A DNA stretch of 64,000 bases from Glaciecola sp947496235 (GTDB lineage Bacteria; Pseudomonadota; Gammaproteobacteria; Enterobacterales; Alteromonadaceae). Position numbers and translations under genes: made by a program. Below, piece by piece: positions 17,376 to 26,534 of the stretch. Below the pieces are notes generated by a model. It was not told the DNA's origin. It searched no databases and saw only the letters and a list, made by a program, of their open reading frames with translations. Positions within the stretch are counted from its first letter, which is position 1; every line of letters starts with the position of its first letter. The stretch is from the NCBI RefSeq assembly GCF_050306235.1, contig NZ_JBLWFH010000001.1, positions 310,001 through 374,000 on the forward strand, in the 5' to 3' direction.

Positions 17376-17791
17376 AATAAATGCCCGTGTTGTTTCCAAT
17401 TAATTAACAAATCAAAATCTAATTAATTCGTCTTGTGTAATCACTTACTTTTCAGCAAGTTATTGTTAAGTTTTTGTAAACAAAATATATCAATCCATTT
17501 ACAAAATAACCCTTATTTTTCAGCGGGTTTGAATATAGCAACCCCTATGATATATATCAATCAATTGTTGTGGCTTAGGACATTAGTATTAATCATTTCA
17601 TGTAAACTCGTCTATCCAGCTTCAAAATGTCGAATATATATTAAACAGATATGCATTTAAATTGACTTATGCGCTCAATACCATAAGAATAAGCGAACTT
17701 TTCCCCTCGATTTGAGCAATTTTCAGCAAGTTGTGAACAAATTAAGCATTTCTTCCGTTTAACGGAAAATAAAAATTTAGGAGAACAATGC
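17376..17791. other. sdhC-gltA divergent promoter region
   Basis: About 415 AT-rich bases drive sdhCDAB leftward and gltA rightward. No single promoter stands out clearly. A 75-codon frame at 17433 has no ribosome binding site and is rejected. An inverted repeat just before gltA is listed separately. In many gammaproteobacteria this spacer carries ArcA and CRP sites; I could not assign specific ones here. Confidence 0.6.
17753..17767 (+). promoter_or_regulatory. Inverted repeat immediately upstream of the gltA ribosome binding site
   Basis: TTCCGTT-T-AACGGAA is a perfect 7-bp inverted repeat around one base. It ends 11 nt before the AGGAG at 17779-17783. It could be a repressor operator or a small leader structure; nothing else identifies it. 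Confidence 0.35.
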
Positions 17792-19072
17792 ATGTCAAAT
17801 GAAACCGCCAAACTAACTGTCGGCGATAAAGAGATTGAACTGCCTATAATGAAAGGTACTGAAGGTCACCCTGTGATTGATGTAAGGTCTCTTGGTGCAA
17901 ATGGTTACTTTACATTCGATCCAGGTTTTATGGCTACAGGTTCTTGTGAGTCAGAAATTACGTTTATCGATGGTTCTGAAGGCGTTCTTTTGCACAGAGG
18001 CTTCTCAATTGAAGACCTAGCGAGAGACTCTGATTATTTGGAAGTCTGTTATATGTTGTTGCATGGTGATGCACCATCTTGCGACCAATACAAAGAATTT
18101 AAAGATACTATCACTCGTCACACCATGGTGCATGAACAAATTAATATGTTCTTCCATGGATTCAGAAACGATTCTCACCCGATGGCAATGTTGTGCGGTA
18201 CTGTGGGTGCATTATCATCTTTCTATCACAGTGACTTAGATGTTTCTAATCCAGAGCAACGTGTTCGTTCTGCACACAGATTAATCGCCAAGATGCCTAC
18301 ATTGGTTGCCATGAGTTATAAATATAACATTGGTCAGCCATTTGTTTATCCTCGCAATGACTTAAGCTATGCAGGTAACTTCTTGAACATGATGTTCTCA
18401 GTACCAGCCGAAGACTACAAAATCAGTCCAGCAGTTGAACGTGCTATGGACCGTATATTTATATTACATGCGGACCATGAGCAAAATGCGAGTACCTCAA
18501 CTGTTCGTTTAGCTGGCTCTTCAGGGGCGAACCCTTATGCCTGTATCGCAGCGGGTGTAGCATCTCTATGGGGACCTGCTCACGGTGGTGCTAATGAAGC
18601 TTGTTTACGCATGTTGGAGCAAATTGGCTCTGTGGATCGTATTCCAGAGTTCATCAAGCGTGCTAAAGATAAAGATGATCCATTTAGATTAATGGGCTTC
18701 GGTCATAGGGTTTATAAAAACTATGATCCAAGAGCAACTGTAATGCGCGAATCATGTCATGAAGTGTTGGAAGAGTTAGGTGTACAAAACCCATTACTTG
18801 AAGTTGCAATGGAACTCGAAAGAATTGCCCTTAGTGACCCCTACTTTGCAGAGAAAAAATTATTCCCGAATGTTGATTTCTATTCAGGAATCGTATTGAG
18901 TGCTATTGGCATACCAACCAATATGTTCACTTGTATCTTCGCGTTAGCGAGAACTGTCGGATGGATTTCTCATTGGCATGAAATGATGAGCCAACCAGGT
19001 CAGAAAATAGGTCGTCCTCGCCAGTTATATACTGGACATAGCAAACGTCCTTATACACCTATTAGCAAGTAA
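17792..19072 (+). CDS. gltA: Citrate synthase (type II)
   Basis: Condenses oxaloacetate and acetyl-CoA to citrate, the entry step of the TCA cycle. 426 residues, the size of the hexameric NADH-sensitive type. Catalytic histidines are in HADHEQNAST and GFGHRVYKNYDPRA, and the catalytic Asp is in the segment NVDFYSGIVL. AGGAG at 17779-17783 is 8 nt before the ATG. An overlapping ATG four bases earlier is out of frame and reaches a stop after four codons. It is divergent from sdhCDAB and followed by a strong terminator. Confidence 0.98.
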   Translation: MSNETAKLTVGDKEIELPIMKGTEGHPVIDVRSLGANGYFTFDPGFMATGSCESEITFIDGSEGVLLHRGFSIEDLARDSDYLEVCYMLLHGDAPSCDQYKEFKDTITRHTMVHEQINMFFHGFRNDSHPMAMLCGTVGALSSFYHSDLDVSNPEQRVRSAHRLIAKMPTLVAMSYKYNIGQPFVYPRNDLSYAGNFLNMMFSVPAEDYKISPAVERAMDRIFILHADHEQNASTSTVRLAGSSGANPYACIAAGVASLWGPAHGGANEACLRMLEQIGSVDRIPEFIKRAKDKDDPFRLMGFGHRVYKNYDPRATVMRESCHEVLEELGVQNPLLEVAMELERIALSDPYFAEKKLFPNVDFYSGIVLSAIGIPTNMFTCIFALARTVGWISHWHEMMSQPGQKIGRPRQLYTGHSKRPYTPISK

Positions 19073-19093
19073 GCTAAATTTTACTGTAAAATT

Positions 19094-19119
19094 GGCGCGA
19101 ATATTCGCGCCATTTTTTT
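19094..19119 (+). terminator. Intrinsic terminator after gltA
   Basis: Palindrome GGCGCGAAT/ATTCGCGCC at 19094-19111 followed by ATTTTTTT. It ends 12 nt before the start of the next gene, whose GGAG (19119-19123) adjoins the T-run. Confidence 0.9.
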
Positions 19120-19131
19120 GGAGTTGACTGA

Positions 19132-19548
19132 ATGCCAACTGAAGCAAAAATTCTCGGATTTTTAGGCTTAATCCCTTTTGTAGCTCTGCCTCTATTTGTA
19201 TTAACTGGCATACTCGCTTACTTTGAGAGCTATCTATACTTCGTACAATATTCAGCCATAATTTTATCGTTTTTTGGTGGTATTCACTGGTTTGCAGCAT
19301 TAGCCAACAATGGCCCTAAGCATCAACTCTATATGGCAATGCTTCCCAGTATAGTGGCTTGGCTTTCATTGATTATGTTAGATGGGGAAATGCTACTTAG
19401 TACTCTATCGATCGCCTACATTGGTGTCTTAATCTACGATAAATACACCATAGTGATGGAAAAACACAAAATCATCGAATACATAAGCCTGCGAATGGTT
19501 TTAACCAGTATAGTAGTACTTTGTCACCTGACAATGGCATTTATTTAG
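19132..19548 (+). CDS. DUF3429 family membrane protein
   Basis: 138 residues with four or five predicted membrane helices. The region FVQYSAIILSFFGGIHW is characteristic of DUF3429 proteins, small integral membrane proteins of unknown function common in marine proteobacteria. GGAG at 19119-19123 is 8 nt before the ATG. It sits just after the gltA terminator, so it depends on readthrough or a promoter inside gltA. No function is proposed. Confidence 0.8.
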   Translation: MPTEAKILGFLGLIPFVALPLFVLTGILAYFESYLYFVQYSAIILSFFGGIHWFAALANNGPKHQLYMAMLPSIVAWLSLIMLDGEMLLSTLSIAYIGVLIYDKYTIVMEKHKIIEYISLRMVLTSIVVLCHLTMAFI

Positions 19549-19565
19549 AGCCTGTTTAACTTTGC

Positions 19566-19596
19566 TGAGCCTTAATCTTATAAAAGACAAGGCTCA
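19566..19596. terminator. Hairpin between convergent DUF3429 and phosphomannomutase genes
   Basis: TGAGCCTT (19566-19573) and AAGGCTCA (19589-19596) form an 8-bp stem with a 15-nt loop in the 68-nt space between convergent stops. There is no strong U-run on either strand, so termination is possible but uncertain. Confidence 0.35.
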
Positions 19597-19616
19597 ATAG
19601 TCTAAAATGCAGGTTA

Positions 19617-21074
19617 TCAGGACTGAGAGATTAAAGCAGACAACTCTTCGGTTTTCTTTTGCATCAAAGGGATATCTTGTTTGGCCTCAACGTTAAGTCT
19701 AATCACAGGTTCTGTGTTCGATTTACGAAGATTAAAACGCCAGTTCTCAAATTCAAACCCAACGCCATCAGTAGTATCAATTTTTACGGCATCTGCGGCG
19801 TAAATATCTCGGATTTTCTTTATCGTATTACCAGCATCTTGTACGGTGAAGTTTATTTCCCCAGAACTTGGGTATTTTTCAATACGTTCTTGCACCAAGG
19901 AAGAAAGAGGCTTGCCTGTGCTCGAAATTAACTCAGCCACTAACAGCCAAGGGATCATACCAGAATCACAATAAGCAAAATCTCTGAAATAGTGATGAGC
20001 GCTCATTTCTCCGCCATAAATAGCATCTTCTTTACGCATTCTTTCTTTGATAAATGCATGACCAGTTTTGCATCGCACTGGCTTACCGCCAGCTTCATTG
20101 ATGATATCTTCGGTATTCCAAAATACACGAGGATCGTAGATGATTCTTGCGCCTTTTTCTTTCTGCAAAAAGGCTTGGGCGAGAAGTCCTACTATGTAAT
20201 AACCCTCAATAAACTCGCCATTCTCATCAAATAAGAAACAACGGTCAAAATCGCCATCCCATGCAATTCCCATGTCTGCATTTTCTGACTTTACTACGCT
20301 AGATGTTGCGCCACGATTTTTAGGTAATAAAGGATTGGGAATACCGTTTGGAAAATCCCCATCTGGTTTATGATGGACTTTTACAAAGGTCACGGGCACT
20401 TTTTGATGCTCAAAAAATAACTCTAATGCGTCTATGATATGCCCAGCAACGCCATTTCCAGCATTTACCACTAGTTTTAATGGCTTAATCGAGCGTAAGT
20501 CTACATATTCGGCTAAATGCAATATGTAGTCATTGATGCAGCTTTTCTTTTCGTATTTGCCAGTGCTAAGTAACATGGTTGTTAGCACACTCGCCTGCCC
20601 AGATAAAAATTCTTGCTCGTTGACAAGACGATTATCAGCATAATAAGACAAACGTTTTTCTACTTCTTCATCTGAAAAAGCTTCAGCAGCACTTTTTATT
20701 GCGTTAAGTCCACTGTCACCACTGATTGGCACTGAGCCGGCCTTGACCAGCTTCATACCGTTATAATCAATAGGATTATGACTTGCAGTTACTTCAATGC
20801 CGCCATCGACACCTAAATGTTTAGTAGCAAAATAAATTTCTTCAGTGCCTGAAACACCTAAATCAATAACCTCACTGCCGCCATCTATTAGCCCAGCGGC
20901 TAGTGCTAGCTTAAGCGGATTTGAAGTGTGTCTTGCATCAGCGCCCACTACCACTTTTTTCGATTGTAAGTGAGTTGCGAACGCCCGCCCTACTCTATAA
21001 GCAACATTCTCAGTAAGTTGAGAAATTAATTGACCTCGAATGTCGTAGGCCTTAAAACATGTGATTGTCGTCAT
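19617..21074 (-). CDS. cpsG: Phosphomannomutase (CpsG/ManB type)
   Basis: Interconverts mannose-6-phosphate and mannose-1-phosphate for GDP-mannose and surface polysaccharide synthesis. 485 residues in the four-domain alpha-D-phosphohexomutase fold: N-terminal FKAYDIRG, catalytic Ser98 in TASHNP, metal site DGDFDRCF, sugar-binding GGEMSAHHYF, and the phosphate-binding loop RKSNTEPVIRL near the C-terminus. GEMSAHH favours PMM/PGM over GlmM. It stands alone, not in a capsule cluster, suggesting a general supply role. Dual phosphoglucomutase activity is possible. Confidence 0.9.
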   Translation of the reverse strand: MTTITCFKAYDIRGQLISQLTENVAYRVGRAFATHLQSKKVVVGADARHTSNPLKLALAAGLIDGGSEVIDLGVSGTEEIYFATKHLGVDGGIEVTASHNPIDYNGMKLVKAGSVPISGDSGLNAIKSAAEAFSDEEVEKRLSYYADNRLVNEQEFLSGQASVLTTMLLSTGKYEKKSCINDYILHLAEYVDLRSIKPLKLVVNAGNGVAGHIIDALELFFEHQKVPVTFVKVHHKPDGDFPNGIPNPLLPKNRGATSSVVKSENADMGIAWDGDFDRCFLFDENGEFIEGYYIVGLLAQAFLQKEKGARIIYDPRVFWNTEDIINEAGGKPVRCKTGHAFIKERMRKEDAIYGGEMSAHHYFRDFAYCDSGMIPWLLVAELISSTGKPLSSLVQERIEKYPSSGEINFTVQDAGNTIKKIRDIYAADAVKIDTTDGVGFEFENWRFNLRKSNTEPVIRLNVEAKQDIPLMQKKTEELSALISQS

Positions 21075-21162
21075 TATTTAATAAAAAGTAACTTATTCAA
21101 ACGGTTATCATAAGATACTTAGTATAAGTCTTCAATCACACTTTTATGACACAGATAAATTT

Positions 21163-22122
21163 TTACAGATGATGCCTATTGTGCGGTACCTTAAGGTCCA
21201 TAATTGGTCCCATAGGCACCACTTGCGTTGGGTTAATCATATGATGGCTATAATAATAATGGCGTTTTATATGCTCGAAATTAACAGTGTCTGACACCCC
21301 TTCTATTTGATAAAGCTCGCGCAAATAGCCGCTAAGGGAAGAATAATCTTCGATTCTTCTTAAGTTACATTTGAAATGGCCTACGTATACAGGATCAAAC
21401 CTAACCAGGGTCGTAAACAAGCGCCAGTCGGCCTCCGTGAGACTATCACCTACTAAGTATCTTTGTGTCGACAGTCTTTTATCCAAATAATCTAAAGCAT
21501 CAAATAGTGCTTTTACGGCTTCTTCGTATGCTTCTTGGGTTGTTGCAAATCCAGCTTTATAAACGCCGTTATTAACATTGTCATACACATACTGATTAAT
21601 TTCATCTATCTCGGTTGCTTGTTCAGCAGGATAATAATCAAGTTGATTTCCAGTGATTTCATTGAATGCTGAATTGAACATTCGAATAATGTCCGCAGAT
21701 TCATTACTCACGATTGATTCAGTTTTTTTGTCCCAAAGAACTGGCACAGTAACTCTTGACGTAATATCAGATTTAACTTTGGTATACAGTTGATGCAAAT
21801 AATCAAAATTAAACAAATGATCTTTAGTAGCATCAGGAAAACCACCAAACTCCCAACCATTCTCTAACATATCAGGGCTCACTACAGATACCCCAATGTG
21901 ATCTTCCAATCCCTTTAATTTGCGAAAAATTAACGTTCGATGAGCCCAAGGGCAAGCTAGAGAAACATACAGGTGATAACGGCCAGACTCCGGTGAAAAT
22001 TTTGCATCTGCCTCGGATGAAACATGATCTCTAAACATAGATGCTTGACGTTTAAACTTGCCATCGCTTTCTTTGGTGTCATACCATTTATCTTGCCACT
22101 TACCTTCTACTAGTAGTCCCAT
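21163..22122 (-). CDS. yqjG: Glutathionyl-hydroquinone reductase (YqjG/ECM4 type)
   Basis: Xi-class glutathione transferase that reduces glutathionyl-hydroquinones to hydroquinones. 319 residues. The thioredoxin-like N-terminal domain has the catalytic Cys57 in LACPWAHRTLI, and the all-alpha C-terminal domain has SLTEADWRLFTTLVRFD. Both are hallmark segments. It is divergent from tcdA with a 100-nt spacer holding a TATAAT at 22153-22158 but no good -35 partner. Confidence 0.93.
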   Translation of the reverse strand: MGLLVEGKWQDKWYDTKESDGKFKRQASMFRDHVSSEADAKFSPESGRYHLYVSLACPWAHRTLIFRKLKGLEDHIGVSVVSPDMLENGWEFGGFPDATKDHLFNFDYLHQLYTKVKSDITSRVTVPVLWDKKTESIVSNESADIIRMFNSAFNEITGNQLDYYPAEQATEIDEINQYVYDNVNNGVYKAGFATTQEAYEEAVKALFDALDYLDKRLSTQRYLVGDSLTEADWRLFTTLVRFDPVYVGHFKCNLRRIEDYSSLSGYLRELYQIEGVSDTVNFEHIKRHYYYSHHMINPTQVVPMGPIMDLKVPHNRHHL

Positions 22123-22222
22123 ATTTGCCTCTTTTGTCTCTAAAAATAATGATATAATTAGACCATCAACTAATTTAGAAAATTACTGTGTATTTTTCAT
22201 TTAACCATTCGATTTTATAGAA

Positions 22223-23005
22223 ATGTCTTATAACGAACGTTTTGCAGGTATAAAACGCCTTTACGGTGAAATTGGATTAGTCGCATTGCAAAATGCCCAT
22301 GTAACCGTAGTAGGATTAGGCGGCGTCGGCTCATGGAGTGTAGAGTGCTTAGCAAGAACAGGCATCGGTCAAATAACGCTTATCGATTTAGATGACATCG
22401 CCACTTCAAACGTCAACCGACAATCCCATGCCTTGACCGACACTCTCGGACTATCCAAAGTGGAAGTGCTGTCTCAACGTGTTTTACAAATTAATCCTGA
22501 TTGTAAACTAACGCCTATTGAAGATTTCGTCACCCAAGACAATTTACACGCGCTGATCCCTCAAGACACTCAGGTAATTATTGATGCTATAGACGCAGTA
22601 GCAGCTAAAGCAGCACTTATAGCCTTTGCTAAACGCAAGAAAATTAAAATAATTACTGTCGGTGGCGCAGGCGGACAAAGAGACCCTATGGCAGTAACCA
22701 AAGGCGACTTGGCGAAAACCATTCAAGATCCGCTGTCTGCAAAGGTCAGAAGCGAGTTGCGACGAAGTTATGGCTTTTCCAAAAATACGAAACGACGATT
22801 CGGTGTAGAATGTATTTACAGTACTGAACAGTTATTGTTTCCCACCCCTGACGGCAACGTCAGTCAACAGAAACAACAGGCACAAGGTAGCGGAAAAATG
22901 GATTGTGCTACTGGGTTTGGTGCATTCGTAGGCGTAACATCCCAATTTGGCATGTTAGCGGCCAGTAGAGCCATAGACTATATTGTTCGCCAAGAGACGG
23001 TTTAA
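22223..23005 (+). CDS. tcdA: tRNA threonylcarbamoyladenosine dehydratase (ct6A synthase)
   Basis: ATP-dependent dehydratase that cyclises t6A37 in tRNAs to ct6A (formerly CsdL/YgdL). 260 residues, E1/ThiF-like: nucleotide fold VVGLGGVGSW (29-38), then DLDDIATSNVNRQ, and GGAGGQRDPM further on. It is not next to csdAE as in E. coli. Its stop codon overlaps the stop of the convergent membrane-protein gene by a few bases. Confidence 0.95.
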   Translation: MSYNERFAGIKRLYGEIGLVALQNAHVTVVGLGGVGSWSVECLARTGIGQITLIDLDDIATSNVNRQSHALTDTLGLSKVEVLSQRVLQINPDCKLTPIEDFVTQDNLHALIPQDTQVIIDAIDAVAAKAALIAFAKRKKIKIITVGGAGGQRDPMAVTKGDLAKTIQDPLSAKVRSELRRSYGFSKNTKRRFGVECIYSTEQLLFPTPDGNVSQQKQQAQGSGKMDCATGFGAFVGVTSQFGMLAASRAIDYIVRQETV

Positions 23006-23643
23006 TTTGCCAGACTGTTCGACCGTTCTCGTTTCACATCGAGTAATATCGCAATTACTAACCAAATAGATACAGCTGAAAATAAGAAAATAGAATTCTC
23101 AGCCAACCCCATAATTTGCTCGCTTAAAACAGCGGTACCGGCAATAAGCAACAAGTAATAGGGTAAGTTAAGAAGTCCGGCTAACCAGACTACTTTCATG
23201 CTTTTTTGGGAGGCGCCTTGGGCAAACATAAAAAAAGCTAAGGAATTAATATGAATCATCGCAACTAACAAATGTCGAAACTTGGTCTCAGAGCGTTTAA
23301 ATTTTTTAGACTCGGAATATTTGCCTAATAAAAAGTTGATGACCGAACCTAAAGTCGCAGCGACAACCATCGCAATAGTGAGATAAACTATGTCTTTGGC
23401 ATCGGGATTAGCGCTGACCACTAGAATAACAGCAAAAAATTGCCCCGGAAAATAGAAGCCAATATAAATAATTGATTCTAGTAAAATAATAAGAAATATA
23501 AGTAAATAAAATCCTTCATCAAACGATGCTTGCAAAGATTCTAATATGCGTAAACCAGGCGGTATAACATTCATATATACCAATGTATTTATCGCTGATA
23601 GTGCAATCAGGGCAGTTAACGGAAGAATGAAGTTATATTTCAT
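23002..23643 (-). CDS. DedA/VTT-like membrane protein
   Basis: 213 residues with about five to six hydrophobic segments. The region YIGFYFPGQFFAVIL, followed by a small-residue helix (VAATLGSVINFLLGKY), resembles the re-entrant-loop core of DedA/VTT proteins, membrane lipid transporters or scramblases, but the match is loose. Its 3' end overlaps the tcdA stop by 4 nt in tail-to-tail orientation. The lysine/arginine-rich end (DVKRERSNSLAN) is probably cytoplasmic. Family assignment is tentative. Confidence 0.6.
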   Translation of the reverse strand: MKYNFILPLTALIALSAINTLVYMNVIPPGLRILESLQASFDEGFYLLIFLIILLESIIYIGFYFPGQFFAVILVVSANPDAKDIVYLTIAMVVAATLGSVINFLLGKYSESKKFKRSETKFRHLLVAMIHINSLAFFMFAQGASQKSMKVVWLAGLLNLPYYLLLIAGTAVLSEQIMGLAENSIFLFSAVSIWLVIAILLDVKRERSNSLAN

Positions 23644-23779
23644 TAAAATTCAACAAATTTAAAATGATGCGATAAAATACACTATGATGTAAGGGCGTAT
23701 TTAGTTTTATTATTACTAAATTTTAACCCAATCTTTAGTTGTAGGTAAAAATTCATTCGGTGACCTCAGGAGTTAACTA

Positions 23780-24676
23780 TTGTTTAGACCGAAAACCACA
23801 TTAGAACAATGGCGAATTTTGCAAGCAGTCGTTGACAACGGTGGCTATGCACAAGCTGCCGCAGCCTTGAATAAAAGCCAATCTTCTCTCAACCACGCAG
23901 TATCAAAATTGCAAACAATGCTCGACGTGCAATTGCTAGAAATAAAAGGTCGACGTGCGGTTTTAACAGAGGCTGGAGAAGTACTTCTTAGACGTTCTAG
24001 AGATCTGACCCAAACAGTTGAATCATTGGAACAACTGGCGGTTAACATAAATCAAGATTGGGAGCCTGAAATTGTTTTTGCTGTGGATTTGGCTTATCCA
24101 AGAGAGTTTGTATATCCAATATTGCGCGACTTTTTACCTGAAAGTCGAGGTAGCCGACTTAAAATGTTAGATTGTGTGCTTACTGGTACTAATGAACATA
24201 TCATCAAAAAAACCGCAGATTTAGTCATTCATACTGAGGTTCCTAAAGGCTTTTTGGGGGAACCCATTGCCCATATGAATTTCGTTTTAGTGAGTCATCC
24301 AGAGCACGAATTAGCCTCGTTACCAACCGCTATTCCCCCGGAAACTCTAGCCCAACACTTACAATTAGTGATTGCAGATTCATCTAGTAATCCAATTGAA
24401 AAACAAGGATGGCTAAAATCAGAAACCCGCTGGACGGTTAGTCAATTTGATACCGCCATCGATCTGCTTTTACAGAACATCGGTTTTTGTTGGCTACCAG
24501 AACATAAAGTGGTTAACCATATCAACCAGGGTAAACTTAAACGACTGACCGTTGAAGGTAGCCAATATCGCAGAATAACTGCCTTTTTAATCTGCCCACA
24601 ACCAGATAAAAAAGGACCTGGTGTTACTTTGTTGGAAAAACTTATTTTACAACACCGTCAGATTCAATTACCTTGA
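23780..24676 (+). CDS. LysR family transcriptional regulator
   Basis: 298 residues. The N-terminal winged helix (about 8-70) has QAAAALNKSQSSLNHAVSKLQ as recognition region and RRAVLTEAGEVLL closing the wing, followed by a periplasmic-binding-type effector domain. The start is TTG at 23780: AGGAG at 23768-23772 is 7 nt upstream and there is no in-frame ATG before the DNA-binding domain. The targets are unknown. It is divergent from the DedA-like gene across 136 nt, the usual layout for a LysR gene and its target, but that link is only contextual. Confidence 0.88.
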   Translation: MFRPKTTLEQWRILQAVVDNGGYAQAAAALNKSQSSLNHAVSKLQTMLDVQLLEIKGRRAVLTEAGEVLLRRSRDLTQTVESLEQLAVNINQDWEPEIVFAVDLAYPREFVYPILRDFLPESRGSRLKMLDCVLTGTNEHIIKKTADLVIHTEVPKGFLGEPIAHMNFVLVSHPEHELASLPTAIPPETLAQHLQLVIADSSSNPIEKQGWLKSETRWTVSQFDTAIDLLLQNIGFCWLPEHKVVNHINQGKLKRLTVEGSQYRRITAFLICPQPDKKGPGVTLLEKLILQHRQIQLP

Positions 24677-24703
24677 TTTCAGGTTAGAGCAAACATAAAT
24701 ATT

Positions 24704-25108
24704 ATGAAACAAGAAGAACTAGAAGAGTTAATGCAACAAAGTGCAGCAGACGCAGTATCTACCGCACAAGAAGAACTAGCAATTACCTTAGATTACTCAA
24801 TAGAATCCATTTCCTTAGTAGATGACGTAATACTGCAACTACGAGAGAAATATCCCGAGCAAATCTTAGAAGACAAAGCCGTTTTTACCATATGTAATAT
24901 TTTCGGTGCTTATATTGGAGAAGTCTTTTTAGCAACTGCGGGCGGAAAATGGTTGTATGACGTAAGTGATCCAGCATCTCCGAGTATTTTCATGCAACAC
25001 GGTGAGCATACATTTGCATTCGCAGGTGTTTGTTTTGAAAAACTAGTAAGAGATCTTTCTGTGAGTATTACCCATTATTTTGAACAAGCTTTAGAAAACG
25101 TCAGCTGA
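24704..25108 (+). CDS. Conserved hypothetical protein
   Basis: 134-residue soluble protein with no signal peptide and an acidic, helical N-terminus (KQEELEELMQQSAADAV). The middle has NIFGAYIGEVFLATAGGKWLYD, a Gly-Glu plus Trp pattern reminiscent of DUF3806-like proteins. I do not recognise a named family. It starts 27 nt after the LysR stop in the same direction, so co-transcription is likely. Function unknown. Confidence 0.6.
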   Translation: MKQEELEELMQQSAADAVSTAQEELAITLDYSIESISLVDDVILQLREKYPEQILEDKAVFTICNIFGAYIGEVFLATAGGKWLYDVSDPASPSIFMQHGEHTFAFAGVCFEKLVRDLSVSITHYFEQALENVS

Positions 25109-25135
25109 GATTAAACAATCTAACTTGGGCTCAAT

Positions 25136-25603
25136 TTATTCATGAGCCCAATCTTGTCTGATTTCCTTCATATGTTTACTCTTGAATAAATAGACAGCAA
25201 ATAACCCCCCAAACACTAAGGCGACAGCTCGCGCTAAAGAAAAAGTAAACTGTGTTTTTTGCAAAATATAGACTTGCAAGCAAATATCAATTGCACAAGC
25301 AACTATTGTCAATGGGAATAAGGCTTTAAACCAGATTGCTTTTTGACGCTTCCATATTGATTCTCTTCTAGCCAATAATAGAAAAACCAAAGCTGCTGGA
25401 CAAAATGCCAATAATGATAAATAGAAGTCATATTTTTCAGGATAGAAGATACGCATCATGTCCTCTGCCCTTTCTCTCGTGGAGAGCGCGATTATGAATA
25501 ATAAAGCGCCCCTGCATAAGAAGCCCAATCCAACATATAAAAATAAAGGCGGTTTTACTCGACCAGCTTGATCATAGTGATGTAAGGGAAATTTTAATTG
25601 CAT
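25136..25603 (-). CDS. DUF2919 (YfeZ-like) inner-membrane protein
   Basis: 155 residues. It opens with the DUF2919 signature (MQLKFPLHHYDQAGRVKPPLFL, shown here as its start MQLKFPLHHYD and the later KPPLFLYVGLGFL) and has four membrane segments. E. coli YfeZ has the same architecture; its function is unknown. It is convergent with the preceding hypothetical gene and divergent from the solute-binding-like gene. Confidence 0.8.
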   Translation of the reverse strand: MQLKFPLHHYDQAGRVKPPLFLYVGLGFLCRGALLFIIALSTRERAEDMMRIFYPEKYDFYLSLLAFCPAALVFLLLARRESIWKRQKAIWFKALFPLTIVACAIDICLQVYILQKTQFTFSLARAVALVFGGLFAVYLFKSKHMKEIRQDWAHE

Positions 25604-25782
25604 AACAAAATGATGGAAAAGCCATTGCTTCTATATGTGGCTTAAGTGACAAGTTTAAACAACTAACATACAAAAACTTGTGTAAAATGTAGGTTGTTTT
25701 AATTTTGAGTGTAAATTGACTAATTACTCATCAATAGTTTTCCTATATAATCAATAACATTGATAACACTAGCATCATAAAA

Positions 25783-26511
25783 ATGAAAAAGTTTAATAGT
25801 GCTTTGAGACAATGGATTGTGCTTTTTAGTATAGGCATTTATTTTGTTTTTTCAGCTCAAGCATCGGCAAATCAATATTCCCAACCCTTAGTTAGAGTAG
25901 GTTTTGCGCCTTCGGAACAATTGTATCGTACTGAAGGTGTTTTAGATGGTCCGTTAAAAGGCGTTCACGAATGTCTATTTGAAGATATCAACAATATAAT
26001 TTTCACCGACATAGATACACCTGATAGGCTAGTAAAGCTATTATCATTAGGTGAAGTCGATATCGGCGTATTACTTGGGCAAAGTGAAGAGCGTGATCTC
26101 AGCGCAACTTTTATTGGAAATTATATTTCTACAAAGGTTATCAAGGTAAGTAAATTAAACAATACAGAACAATATCCGACACTAGGTGTAAGACTTGGTA
26201 CCAAAATGACAGAGGTTGCAGAAAATAGCAAATCAAAAGAGGTGGTCTATACCAAGAGCTTTACGCAAATTGAGCAGATGTTTTTGCGCGATAGAATTCA
26301 AAGTTTCATAGAGCTTGCGCCACTGGCCAATCCTTTTATCGACAAAAATCCCCAAGTTAAAGTTGAAGTTATTGACGAGATTACTATTGGGGCATACATT
26401 AATAACGACTTTTTCAAAGAACATCCGGCAATTAAACAAAACGTAGTTGAGCGTTTTAATCTCTGCGCTCAACGTCTACCAAAATCACTAAAACCTAAAA
26501 CTCTGCTATAG
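25783..26511 (+). CDS. Periplasmic solute-binding-like (SBP_bac_3 type) protein
   Basis: 242 residues with a signal peptide (about 1-28, ending SAQASA). The mature protein begins with a typical binding-protein strand (LVRVGFAPSEQLYRTEG) and has DRLVKLLSLGEVDIGVLLG, the lobe-crossing segment of type 3 binding proteins. No transporter genes are adjacent. It is shorter than transport-linked versions and resembles the many stand-alone periplasmic sensors or binding proteins of Alteromonadales. A TATAAT at 25746-25751 lies 31 nt before the ATG, but no clear -35 is at proper spacing. The ligand is unknown. Confidence 0.65.
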   Translation: MKKFNSALRQWIVLFSIGIYFVFSAQASANQYSQPLVRVGFAPSEQLYRTEGVLDGPLKGVHECLFEDINNIIFTDIDTPDRLVKLLSLGEVDIGVLLGQSEERDLSATFIGNYISTKVIKVSKLNNTEQYPTLGVRLGTKMTEVAENSKSKEVVYTKSFTQIEQMFLRDRIQSFIELAPLANPFIDKNPQVKVEVIDEITIGAYINNDFFKEHPAIKQNVVERFNLCAQRLPKSLKPKTLL

Positions 26512-26534
26512 CAGTCATAATGCATGGGCTTATA

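Noticed and set aside
17433..17660. 75-codon open frame in the sdhC-gltA spacer
   Set aside because: No ribosome binding site, odd composition, and it sits across the divergent promoter region.
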